A stretch of DNA of 64,000 nt, taken from Gnetum montanum (taxonomy: Eukaryota; Streptophyta; Gnetopsida; Gnetales; Gnetaceae). The position numbers and the translations under genes were made by a program. The stretch lies in the NCBI GenBank assembly GCA_015680685.1, contig MNCI01016112.1:2666-66665 (forward strand). Reading direction: 5' to 3'. This document shows positions 33,561-44,304 of the stretch, piece by piece (the first letter of the stretch is position 1; the number at the start of each line of letters is the position of its first letter). The notes beneath the pieces are model-generated. The model saw only the letters and a program-made list of their open reading frames with translations. It was not told where the DNA came from and did not search any database.

Positions 33561-34340
33561 ATTACTGGCTTTCCATTTCACAAAAATGCATATTCTAAGT
33601 GAGCTGATAAAGACTTGAGCTCCAGGGGCTCTTATTTGAAGTTTTCAGGGATTTGTAGCTTCCCCCAATCATTATGGTCATCAAAAGTGGAGACCTATTG
33701 ATGAACCTCTTCCATTTCATCCATGCTGTCTACATAGGCTTGTAGAAGCCCCTCAAATGGTTCCATGCACAATGCATTACTAGCAGAGTCAGCTGTCAAC
33801 CACTGGGTGCCCTCTTGATTGGTGGGTGCTACGTACAGGAACTGTTGAATTGGTGACTCCTCGGTATACTGACTGCATGCTTGAATGGATGTCCGCTTAG
33901 CAAACCATAACTATTGCACACAGTTGCACCCTGAGTCACTGTATGTGATGCATAGAACACACTTCTTCTTGATCTTTCCAAAAGGATTTTCCTTTGAAAT
34001 TTCAAGGGAAAGATCTCAGAGTCCTAGTCATGCATCCACCATGCTCAACTAGGCTCTTTCCATTATGATTGGAAAGTTCCCCTTGCAATTATCCACACTA
34101 ATAACAAGGAAATTAGCAGGATAAGACTACCCACAAATAGTGGTCACAATGTCCTCTACCAATTCCAAGGGGACAATGATGGATTAGTTTGCTAGCTCGA
34201 GCTGAATGTTGCTCTTCTTTAGCGGGGGCAGGTTCTAGTTTTTGTACATGTCATGAGAGATCAAATTGTCTCCTGACCCCAAGTCTAGAAGAGCTTTACA
34301 TGGCTCATTTCCTACCACTTGAAGATAGATGAGGGGGCTT
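33561..34340 (-). pseudogene. aspartic protease region of element A
   Basis: Near 34,290-34,255 the frame reads LLDLGSGDNLIS, matching the Athila-type CDLG-[AS]-x-x-[NS]-LM active site with the catalytic Asp kept. The following 600 bases have recognisable family spacing (ELVEDIV, LVISVDN) with stops. Near 33,620 a block LSAHLEYAFL leads into RT, as in Athila pol (L-P-x-HL-YAFL). Confidence 0.65.
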
Positions 34341-36777
34341 CTTAAATTAGTCAATTTCTAGGGAAGATGCCCTGCCTTGATCCAGTCGGTCATGGCATGT
34401 GTGAGCATGACCGTTTGGATGTTGGAGGGTGGTTGGCTTGAAGGCTACTCAATCGGTGGAACGATGGAGGCGCTTTGAGGTTCAGAGGCACTGACCACAG
34501 GTGTATGTGAGGGTATGTTCAGATTATTGGGCCAAAAAAATGGGGTTCTGGTCCACTCAGCTAAGGTGTCGGTTGTAGTTTGATAGCCCTCATAGCATTT
34601 CGTTGTTGTGGCTCTGGCAGTGCTCTCCCTACAAAGGTGGAGCAAGTGGCAGCTGAGTGGGATGTTGTGGAGAAGGAGTAGTGAGAGAAGGTGATGGAGG
34701 ATAATAGAGATGTGGGTTTCCCCCTAAGTAATAGAGATTGAGGTTGAAAATATTCTGAGGGATGGTAATAACTTTGAAAGGCTGCATGACTGGAAGAGCC
34801 CCGTGGAGAGATCGATTGCTGAATGTAGTACCCATAAGGATCTGGCTATTTGTAAGGGTACTGCTACCTTGGAGGTGGATCCCCCATGCTTGTGGGTGCT
34901 GCCACTATTGGAATTATTAGTAAGGTTGCAGTGTTGCTCCACTTAGATAGTATCCTTACTGCTGGTGGAACTACCTTTGGTTGCCTTGTGGGTAAGGCAA
35001 CCTTTGGGGTGTTTGCCTCTTCGCCAAGCAAGATTCAATGCATACACCCTAGACTCTTGAAGATGTGACACCATAGGAAAACATCACTTAGGATGTTCAT
35101 ATTGGCATATGCCACATTCATCATCCTTATCAATGTCAGAGTCTGCAACCTACTCTGCTACAACAACTTTGCCCTTACCCTTATGTTGGGCACGTTCAGC
35201 TACCTTCTTCCTGTGTTGATCATGATCAATACCTTGTTCTCTGGACTCCTCTACAATTTTTAGCACACTTTAGAATTTTTCATCCAAAGAGTCCCACATC
35301 TTATCAACCTTTTCTGATATTCCAGATGCAAACTTTTGTAAAGGTAAGGTCTTTCAGTTCACCACTACTTCCAGTGGTGATTCTTCCTCCTTTTCACACA
35401 ATCGGACCTCCCTCTTTCTGATGGAGGGATCTCGAATAAATTCCCTCTACACTCTCCTTCTTTCTAAGTTTCCCTTCCTCCTTGGCCACCTACTCAATGA
35501 GATGCTACAGTTGATGCAACCTTAGTTATGACAATCGTCCTTGGGCATACATGCCAAGGGTCTTCCGTGTTTCAAAGCGGAGCCCATCAATGATGTGGCG
35601 AAGCTGTGCCTGCTAAGAGTAGCCATAACCAGGGCATCAATGCAACAATGAATAGTACCTACTCATGGCTACATCCAAGGGTTCATGATTCCCTTGCTTA
35701 CAATCTTGTATTTTTCGTCTCAGATTCACCACTATGAAGTACGTTTGATACTTGTCATTGAAAATCTCAAGCATTGTACTCCATATTCTAATTGATTCCA
35801 GCTCCAAGGACTAGTACCAGCTTTTTGCTTCCTTGATGACTATGTGAAGGAATAGCTTCAGCTTCTACCAATCATTGTCAATGTTCTGCAGGGTGTAGGC
35901 ATCATGGAATGCCTGCAAGTGAGTTTGTGGACCATAGTTGTATCCCCCTTCAAATCTGGGGATGTTGTTGATATCAATGTGCTTGATCTGGCTATCCTTC
36001 ATGTGCCTACTAGGGATTTGAACTACCTCGGCGATGTGGAGCATGCTTCGAGTAGCCAACAATGGCTCATCTGAGTCATAGTCCTGCTGAGAACCATGAT
36101 GTATGTGATGATTCAGGATACCCCTCCTTTCATGACGGTGAGCCTCGCACGATTGGTCACACATTTCCTCACGTTGTTCCTTTCAATCGTTTCGACCACT
36201 GTCCTTTCACTCCTTTCTACCTCGTTACAATCAAAGCCTGAACTGGATGAAGGTATAGGAGTGCGAGAGGATGCAGAAGAGGGAGAGGAGTCACCACCGC
36301 TTCGGTGTTGATCTTCCCCTCTACCCTGATGATGACCTTGATCATCCTGCCCATCCTTGCTACGTGACCCTCCATCCCCTTGAGGATCTCAGTCACTTGA
36401 AGGCTTGTTCTGGATGATGGAATGAAGGATCTATTGCCCTAGAGGAAGTTTAGCCGAATGGGAATCATGAAAGATAGGTTCCCCATCATCCTACAGCCCT
36501 TGCAAGAATAAGGAGTTACTAAAATATTTCCCCTTCAAGTGTTCATATCATTCTGCTTGTTGCTAGTCTCGTGCTCGTTGAGCCTCAGTGGGACGATAGC
36601 CCCGATAGTCATGGTCCTCCATAACGTACTTCACTCCATGGTCCTAGATGCCCAGTCTGGCAAGATTATGGAATAGCATTCCAGGAGCTAATCGGTCAAG
36701 TGGTAGTGTGATGTTGCCCTCCATGTCCCGCCATCATAGATGCTCATCTTGATGTAGGATGAATGTGAAGTCATTGA
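34341..36777 (-). pseudogene. gag: gag of element A, N-terminus lost to insertion C
   Basis: Reading down from 36,777 there is a coding-like run (MEGNITLPLDRLAPGMLF near 36,720). The retrotransposon gag core at 35,960-35,500 includes THLQAFHDAYTLQNIDNDW, KLKLFL, a KSWY patch, NDKYQ and NLRRKIQDCKQGNHE, in the family order. A CGICQYEHPK patch near 35,120 is a possible zinc knuckle. A proline- and serine-rich tail runs to about 34,450. Many stops. Element C lies between this gag and its leader. Confidence 0.7.
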
Positions 36778-38451
36778 TGTACTGACCTAAATCATCGGTG
36801 TAAGGCTGGAAGGGAAAATGAATACCGAAATATTGTCAAGCAGGCACAGCTAACCCTACCTTTGCTTAAGGGAAAGTTAGAAAAGGGAACAAAGGTAGAG
36901 TGCCTTGGATGGTCTACAAGCAAATCAACCAAGGACTTCCCTAAGTGTAAACTATGGCTTGCACTGGGGTTATCGTAATTGATGTCTTTAAAATGTAAAT
37001 AGTGCACGTAAAATGTAAACATAAACATATGCAGAAACTATATTGTGAATAAAACGTAAACCAAACATAAACTAAATGTAAAGCACAGAGTAAATAGAAT
37101 AAATGGCTAGCAAAATGAATTGTATTATATTGCTTAGAGAAGATGTGCACTAGTCAAAGCGTAGCTGCACGTGTGGATGGCAAGTCAAGCACTGAGCCCC
37201 GGGGTGATGTGATGTGATGATGTGATGTGATGTGTGTTAGAAGTACTTGGACGTCAGGATTCAAGTGTGCCCAAGCACCCAAGGATTGCTGGTCTGAGTT
37301 TCCTAAGCCATCCAACTCCAAAATTGCCAACCCCATTTATGTGAATTGCTAGGGTATTTATAGGGTTGGGCTGGGCTTGAGCATGGAATTCGTGAATGGA
37401 ATCAACGACTGGGAGATGAGAGGAAAACGAATCAATTGACACATGTCCAATGGACAGCTGTGCATGAGTTGGACATGTGTGGGCAAGCTATGTTCTTGAC
37501 TAGGTTAATTGTATCTTGAAACCTATGGCTTACTCAAGCCCATAGAAGCACATACAATTTAGAACGTGAGGGCTTGGCAAGCCCACAAATGAAAATTTAC
37601 AATGTACTACAAGAGAAATTGACCCTGGCTCACTTGAAACTTCTGGATCTTTGGTTTGACCATTGTAGGATATCAATTTGAGTGGTTTCGTGGCTATTTG
37701 AGGCTTGTCTTCTTGACAAGAATTTCCAATGTGAGTTGGTTTTGTCTCAGCGTGACTTGAGTGTGTGCACGTGACACTCACGCTGCAACGTGACCTCAGC
37801 GTGAGTGAACAAAAACTTGCAATTTTTCACCAAATTTTGGAATTTTGAAGCCTGATTCTTGCCGTAAGGATTGCCTGACTGTGATTGACAAATTGAGCCT
37901 GAAAGTGCCTTATTTCGACCCATTTATTGTAAGTCACGCTACAGCGTGAAATGACTCGAAGATGATGTATTTTGTTCAAAATTGTGATTTTGAAGCTTGA
38001 TTCTTGAGTGCAACTACTCTCTGGCTATAGTTGATCCTGAGAGTAATCTGAAATCTAGAATTTGAGCCTAGATGTGACTTGTTTGGAACCACTTTGTGTG
38101 GGTCACACTGTAGTCATGCTGTAGCATGACATGCAGCTTGACCTATGAAATCTTTGCAAAAACTTGTACTTTTGAGTTGAAATCTAGCATTCTGAAAGTT
38201 GGGATTGGAGCTGTCAAGGATGTGCTCTGAGGATGACTTGGGCGTTGTAGATCAGATTGTTTTGGCTCAGTTTTGAGACTCTGAGAGTTGGTCACGCCAT
38301 GGGCAAGCTTCCAACTTGATGGGATGAGCAAGCTATCTTGACTTAGCTAAGAGTGGTGTTCATTCCTTAGCCAAATTTTGCCTCCTGAAATCTCGAAAGG
38401 GCTTGAGTCATTCTTGTATCAAAGTGTTAGGCTGAAATTAGTGGTGTTTTA
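36778..38451 (-). repeat. 3' LTR of element C, 1,674 bp
   Basis: It matches 44,305-45,843 and, more distantly, 54,149-55,810. TATA box at 37,355-37,362 (reverse TATAAATA). Upstream (37,740-38,130) there are many AGCGTGA/TCACGCT pairs. It contains about 105 bases near 37,800-37,930 missing from the other copy, and a GATGT microsatellite at 37,205-37,234 that the other copy has only in short form. Its terminal CA has become TA. Confidence 0.88.
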
Positions 38452-40080
38452 TTGATCCCTCTTTGTTGACGTCTAGATGAATCTGCCTAAGAGGCATCAA
38501 CAAAGAAGTGCAAAACACCATGAAAAACCAGATACCAAACATTATCCATTGACCTTTGGTCGAACGTCATCGCACCATTTTCAAAATTACATGGGATTGA
38601 GGGAATGTGGTTCAAGATGCAAGGGAATTAGTTGTAAGTAGGGAAGCTAGGAGGTTAAGGGCTATGATTGCTGTTGAGATTGTGGGAGAGGAAGTGATCT
38701 CATGTGAATGAGCTACATCCTTGGTCCTTGTCAATAGCCAATGTTCAGCAGACTCAAAGCCAAGACAAAGGAGGTGCATTATTTGGAGAAATGGGACTCT
38801 TATGGGGTGTTTACGGGGCCCGTTGTAAACAACCAAAGCCACACAAAGATGCATAACATGGTCTTTTTGAGACATGAATGCAACTTCTTTCCAAGATAAT
38901 TACCTTCTCGCCTGGGGCTTGTAGGAGAATAGCCAACAATCTTTTATTTATGATGTCAATGGGGTCATGAAGACTTTTTCCGTGCATTTTGCTCTTTGAC
39001 CTATTTGTTCTTTTTCTTTTTTGTTCTTTTCTTCTTTTCATTTGTTTTTGTTTTCTTTTGCTTTTTTCCTTTCCTTTTACTTTTCTTTTTCTCTTTGATC
39101 TTTTTGAAAGAGCTTGCTTTTACTGTTGTGCTCGTGTTCGAGCACTTGCATTTTGTGTCATGCGTTGTACACTGTGTTTTGCATTGCAGCTGCTTAAAGA
39201 GACACAGTGTGCAACAATGTATCAAGGGTTTTGAGGTGAGTAGAATTTATCAAGGGGGTGTAATTGAATAGGCTAAGGGGAGCATGATGGGGAAATAGGT
39301 GATGTATCGGGAGTTGGGAATGTACTTATGAATGGTTTGATTAACCCAGTTACATGCATTAGGAAAAATGTGATACCTTATCATCACGATGAAGTGCACT
39401 TATGCATGAATGCCTTAGGCGTGTCATCCTACAAACACAACTCTAACAAGACAAGAAAAACACAAATGAATCAGTTAACTAAGCACTTTAAACATGGAGA
39501 TGGAGCCACTGTGTGCAATTTCAAAGAAAACAGAATCATGAATAGCTTCAACTTCACTAGGTCCATAAGACAAATCATGTGGCAAGTCTTTGTGGAACAT
39601 GTATGGCCAATTGTAGCAACACATCTTTTCATGTTTTGCCTGGTCGTTGATGATGTCGCCAATTTATAGTCTTAGAAGACTATTGTGGGTTAGTTTCACA
39701 TCATAACCCCTTGGATGGTGCCAGTTTAGCATCATAGCAGATGGTGTAGTGCTATTTTATAGTCGTAGTGGACTGTGAAGAGGAAAACCAGTTTATAGTC
39801 TTAGTGGACTCTGCATGCTAGTTTTATGTCATGGTGGACAAACATGGCAATTTTAGTGTCATACCAGACAGAGCTCTGTGGTGTCAATTTATTTTCATGA
39901 CTCCAGGACATTCTATGGTATCAATTTTAAGTCATGATGCCAGTACTGTTCTGTGGTATCAGTTTTAAGTCGTAATGTCAAGACTGTCTATGCCAGTTTA
40001 TAGTCATAGCAGACTGTCTATGCTTACCTTGCTTGTGTAAGGTGTGATGCTGCATGCATGGTCATGTTATGTGTCTGCAA
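38452..40080 (-). other. 3' untranslated region of element C with polypurine tract and repeats
   Basis: The polypurine tract is at 38,452-38,465 (reverse CAAAGAGGGATCAA). At 39,002-39,107 a run of about 100 bases is almost pure pyrimidine on the plus strand. At 39,657-40,022 there are eight to ten degenerate units built on CCAGTTTATAGTCRTAGTGGACT, spaced about 35-50 bases. All three recur in D. No coding region is recognised; the Lys/Glu-rich open frame over the purine run is low complexity. Confidence 0.7.
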
Positions 40081-40366
40081 GATCCTACAAAGATCAGCTA
40101 GGAAGAAAACAACATCAAGCAACACCTGTTGTACATAGAGTTAGAATGTATGAATGAAAGAAAAGAAATGCAAAAAGTGATAGTTTTAGGCTGTTCCAGG
40201 CTGTAAGCTAGTTTAAGGCTTTTTCGGGCCATGTGTTTTTGTAGTTTTATGTTTTATGAATGCAATGTGTAAACTAAGTTTAACAAATGTGTAAGCAAAG
40301 CAAAATGCATGATCTAAGTGAGTGGGCAAAGTGTAAATGCATAGGCTAATGCAATGTAAACAAAAT
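40081..40366 (-). other. non-coding part of C where pol is missing; possible intron remnant
   Basis: Next to the protease end. It carries TTTTAGGC/TTTAAGGC phrases (40,180-40,225) that reappear at 60,925-60,975 upstream of RT in element D. In some Tat elements (Ogre) an intron lies between protease and RT, so a decayed intron is possible. I see no firm splice sites. Confidence 0.35.
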
Positions 40367-41235
40367 TCAAAATACATGGCAAGTGGAGGCAAAGGGTAGG
40401 CAAGAATCTAGCACATTTTTGGCTAAGGGAAAGTCTTGGTCATGTAGTTGCTTCCTAACAAGGCATGGATTAGGGAGCATGCAAGGTTTAGGATCCTCTA
40501 GGGGGTTGCCAGCTTCAACCACTCGTTCAGGTGTGTTAGCCTTAAGCGTTGCGTTGGTTGTTATAGGTTTACCACCAAGAAAATCTTCTTCTAAAACTTG
40601 TGCCATGTCTATGTTGTGAATAGTTGAAGAGGAAGCATTATCACCATGGATGATAACCTGACCACCTTCGTATGGAAGGTGGATTCTTGGTGGATGGGAG
40701 AGGAGATGGCCCTTAGTTGAGCTAGCTAAGGCCTGCCTAGGATCATGTTGAAACTTGGCATCCCCTCTATGATAGTGAAGTCTACACTAGTGGGGAATTG
40801 CTCTCCTACCACAAAGGCTAAGTTGATTGTACCCCTGATTGTGACATGTGATCCACTGAAAGATTTTAGACATGTGGTTTTAGTTGGCTTGATTTCATCT
40901 ACCAAGCCTAGCTTGTCAATGACGGAGTACAAGACTACGTTTGTTGCTACACCATTATCAACATGTATCCTGTTGATGGTACACTATCCGACATGAATGC
41001 TAATGGATAGTGGAGCTGTAGTGACCTTCCCTCATTTTGGGTTGACTTTAACTGCATCATCGTGAAAGGTTAAGGTTGTTGAACCCAATTCTTGTGGTGT
41101 AAGGGGTAACATCATTGTACAAATGGATGCCTCATTTGCAGGGATGTCCTCCGTAATAGGAATGGAGGCCAAGACCTGGGCTAGTGCTTGGCAATGAGCA
41201 AGTGAGGTTGTGACTAGGTCATACAAGCTAAACAT
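40367..41235 (-). pseudogene. aspartic protease region of element C
   Basis: The run 40,932-40,726 plus the codons just before it read VDNGVATNVV, then KTTCLKSFSGSHVTIRGTI, then FTIIEGMPSFNMILGRP. This is retropepsin order. The Asp of the active-site triplet is kept (GAT at 40,957-40,959), with Asn for Thr/Ser in the second place. The LGRP strand that ends the fold is intact. A further 80 codons (40,606-40,367) run on without a known domain, and then coding ends where RT should begin. A stop separates the 41,235-41,032 run from the active site. Confidence 0.75.
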
Positions 41236-44018
41236 TGTGTTCTTTTTTTTTTTAGGATTCCTTTTGCCTAGGTTAGTGCAGCTACAAATTCCTTGTCGTT
41301 AGCCATTGTGTTGGCCTTGACTTCCTCCTTGAAGCTTGATAGATAGACCTCTTGCGGAGGGGACTCAGACCTAGTTTGTTTAGGAGTAGGGGCCCCAGTG
41401 TTCAGTTGTTGTTTGCTGGTTATGGCCCTTGCTTCATCCATGGGGGTTGCAAGGTGCTCGTTTGTCCTCTTGTGTTGTCATTTGGTGGGCCTACCCAGGT
41501 TGCTAGTAGGGTTAACCCTTGAAGGAGGAGGGATCGAGATGTTGCCCACTATTGGGCTTCGGGTAGGTGAGGAGCCATCACGTTGTGGCACCTTGATAAC
41601 AAAATGTTATCTAGCAGTTGTTGTTGCTGCACCATGCCAGTTTAACGTCTTAGCAAACGAGTCATGCCAATTTAACATCTTAGCGGATGAACGTTGTGGA
41701 GCCTTGCCCACAAAGGGTGTTGTGGGTGCCTATGGTGGCACTTTGATAACAAAGGGAGGCCTCTTGCTAGTGGAGGCAGAGGGGAATTTTGCCTCACTGG
41801 GAGGCACATGGATCACAAAAGGTTGTTGTATAGGTTTGGGCTTGCCACCTATGCTAATTGAGTTTATGACATAGGAGGCATCGTCTGTGTTGGATTGACT
41901 TGCCATGTCAATCACTAGTTGGCCTTACTCTATCATTCCCTATAGGTCATCTTGTAAAGCATGAAAGTTGTTTGTACCGTGACCAACCATTTGATGGTAA
42001 TGGCAGTATTGATCTAGTTTAAAGTGTTGTGGCACCGGGTGCTCATTTGGTACTGCTAGTGGGGGGTTCCTTAGTAGTTCATAGTACCTATCATGTTTTT
42101 GGCGAGTAATTTCTTATACATGTTTGTGTTGGATTTGCCCAACTTTCAAGAGTTGCTCCAATAGTTGAGAGGATTGCATCAGTAGTGAGGTGTACTTTGA
42201 GTGGTCCTTGCGTTGAAAGTTGGGCTTTGGAGTGGTCCCTGCTAATGTAGGTGAGTTGGCACCAAAGTTGGCAGTTTTTTCAGCTGAGGCTTTAGGTTGC
42301 TTAGCTATTGGGCCCCAGTTGGTTGCTTTTGTGCTTGTGGCCACTGTTGCTACTGTTGTGTTTTGCTTACGAGCATGTTGCCTTTTATAGGCCACATAAG
42401 CTGGTTTATTACTTGATTGCGCTACCTTCTCTATGCTTTTGACTTGTGCAAATGCTTGACTCAAAGTATGAGCACTTAGATAATAGAGTTTCGACTTAAC
42501 TAATTCATTCACATCAGCTTTAAAAATGGTGAGCAAGTATATCTCGGGGATGGGCTCATGGAGTTCATTCAGGGCTACACTCCATCTTTAGATGAATTTT
42601 TGACTGACTCTAAAGGTGCTTTTTAAATCTAAATCAAGCTATCAAAGTGGCTTCAGGTCTTAGATTATACATAAAATGGATAACAAACTGATGTAACAAA
42701 TCCTTCAGAGAGGATATAGAGTTACGAGGTAAGGCTTGGTATCAATCTAAGGCTTTTCCCATTAAGAACATAGCAAAAACTTGTAGAATTGCATGAGGCT
42801 AGGCCTGAAGTAGGAGACATCCTATTCGAAATGTCACTAGGTGGGCATTTGGATCTCCCTCTCCATTGTACTTGGTTAGCTGAGGTAAAGGGATCTTCTT
42901 TGACAGGGTTAATGGTGGAACTGAAGGGTGGATTGCGTCATCTTGGTAAAAGTCCAACACCTTGATTTCCTCAGTGTTTGTGGTTTTAAGGTGCTTTACC
43001 TCCTCAGTTAACATGTGCATCATTTTCTTTGTGTCTGCCCACTCTTGGGTGGTAGGTAGACCGGCAGGTTGAGTGGATTATGCTTGGTAGTAATTTGATT
43101 GTGCATTGTTTGTGGAAAGGGAGACTGTTGGATTGTCAGTTTTTGTGACGGAGAAACATTCAGAGATGGGATTGTAGGGTGTGGTATGCTGTAGTAAGTA
43201 GGTTGGTTTTGTTGAATAGCTGGTGAAACCCACTGCCCAGCCACAGGTTGTGAGATGACCAACGATTCTTGCTAGATCTGCGCTTGAGGTATGTAATAGG
43301 TGGATGTGGAAGCTGGTATGATTGATGGCATTCCAATCACTTGAGGTCAGAAGGTTGATCCTACATTAGTTTGGGAAGGAGGTTGTTGAAATTGTATTTG
43401 CAGAGGTATGATGGAAGTGGACGCGTTGGATTGAACATTGGACTTGGAGAAGATAGGAATGTGAGTGGCTATCTCCTATAGAGAAGCTGGTGGTGGAAAC
43501 ATAGTCTCTTCGAGGAAAGGTTGAAATAATGGGTTTGTATGGGCATGGGGACTGATGGTATGATATGAATCCCCATGTTCAAATTGGGCTGCGAAGTCAT
43601 CTTCCTCATCCCCACCCTAAGGCTCTATTGGAGGTAACTGTAGGGCTTGACTTCTAGCCATGAGAAGCTAGGATATGAGTTTATGATGGTGTTTAGATAG
43701 TGGGATCATATCAAATGTTGAAGGGATAAATTTAAGACCTCCTTTTTGGATGAGTTCATAGTCTCATTTTGCTTCCCTTTCTACACGATTGATGGGTAAG
43801 TTAGCTTGGATCTTGACATAGATGAAGTTATACTATTTGGTCGTGAGATTTGCATAAGTAGGGTCCTTGCCCTATAGCCTAAGTGACTGGTGCATAGCGC
43901 TTTGGGGATTTATCTATTCAATAATAGTTATGGAGTTGGTAGTAGTCATAGGGTTTGATTTTTCAGTCCCAAAGTTAGAGGTTGGCAATGTCACTGGGTT
44001 AATTTGGGAGGATTTCAT
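41236..44018 (-). pseudogene. gag: gag of element C
   Basis: The ATG at 44,016-44,018 starts MKSSQINPVTLPTSN and is preceded by the repeat leader. A Pro/Gln-rich N-terminal half follows (43,650-43,020). The gag core at 42,960-42,500 reads IPLPQLTKYNGEGDPNAHL, QVFAMFLMGKALD-YQALPRNSI, FVIHFMYNLRPEATL, then EIYLLTIFKADVNEL, matching the retrotransposon gag domain in order. The run 42,536-42,114 is Lys/Gln-rich. Stops occur throughout. Confidence 0.78.
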
Positions 44019-44070
44019 AATGAATGTGAGTAAACTAAGCTAGATGGGTTGAATGCAAGCAAATGAAAAC

Positions 44071-44197
44071 TGCAGCATGACAACTATAGCATGAAAACTA
44101 TAGTGTGACAACTGCAGCATGACAACTACAACATGAAAACTACAGCATGATAACTACAGCATGACAATTGCTGCGTGACAACTACAGTGTGAGCAAC
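44071..44197. repeat. 14-bp tandem repeat, nine units, in element C leader
   Basis: Nine consecutive units of the form TRCAGCATGACAAC, the last 15 bases long, differing by one to three bases. It lies between the primer site and gag. On the element's strand each unit reads GTTGTCATGCTGYA, containing the same TCAYGCT core that is scattered through the C and D LTRs. Confidence 0.88.
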
Positions 44198-44283
44198 TAC
44201 AATAGGAAGACTCACAAGGACAAGATGAATAAGTTTTGATAGGTAGTGTGATTAATGTTTTAACAGACAACAAACAAGTGGCC

Positions 44284-44304
44284 TTCCTTCTAGCACCAAT
44301 TTAC
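44284..44304 (-). other. primer-binding site of element C (tRNA not identified)
   Basis: Directly inside the 5' LTR, whose last bases on the element strand are CACTACA, the reverse strand reads TTGGTGCTAGAAGGAAGG. Its position is right for a primer site. I cannot name the tRNA with certainty. Confidence 0.5.

Noticed and set aside
37200-37235. GATGT microsatellite as a regulatory array
   Set aside because: The other LTR of the same element has only two to three units, so this is replication slippage in one LTR.
39001-39225. Lys/Glu-rich open frame on the reverse strand
   Set aside because: It only reflects the purine-rich run. The amino-acid pattern is low complexity and not kept in element D.
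39657-40022. CRISPR-like array
   Set aside because: The units are degenerate, of uneven spacing and without unique spacers. The context is the untranslated region of a plant retrotransposon.
41398-41874. 158-codon open frame on the forward strand
   Set aside because: It is the antisense of element C gag, which has the conserved gag order on the reverse strand. The forward translation has no domain.
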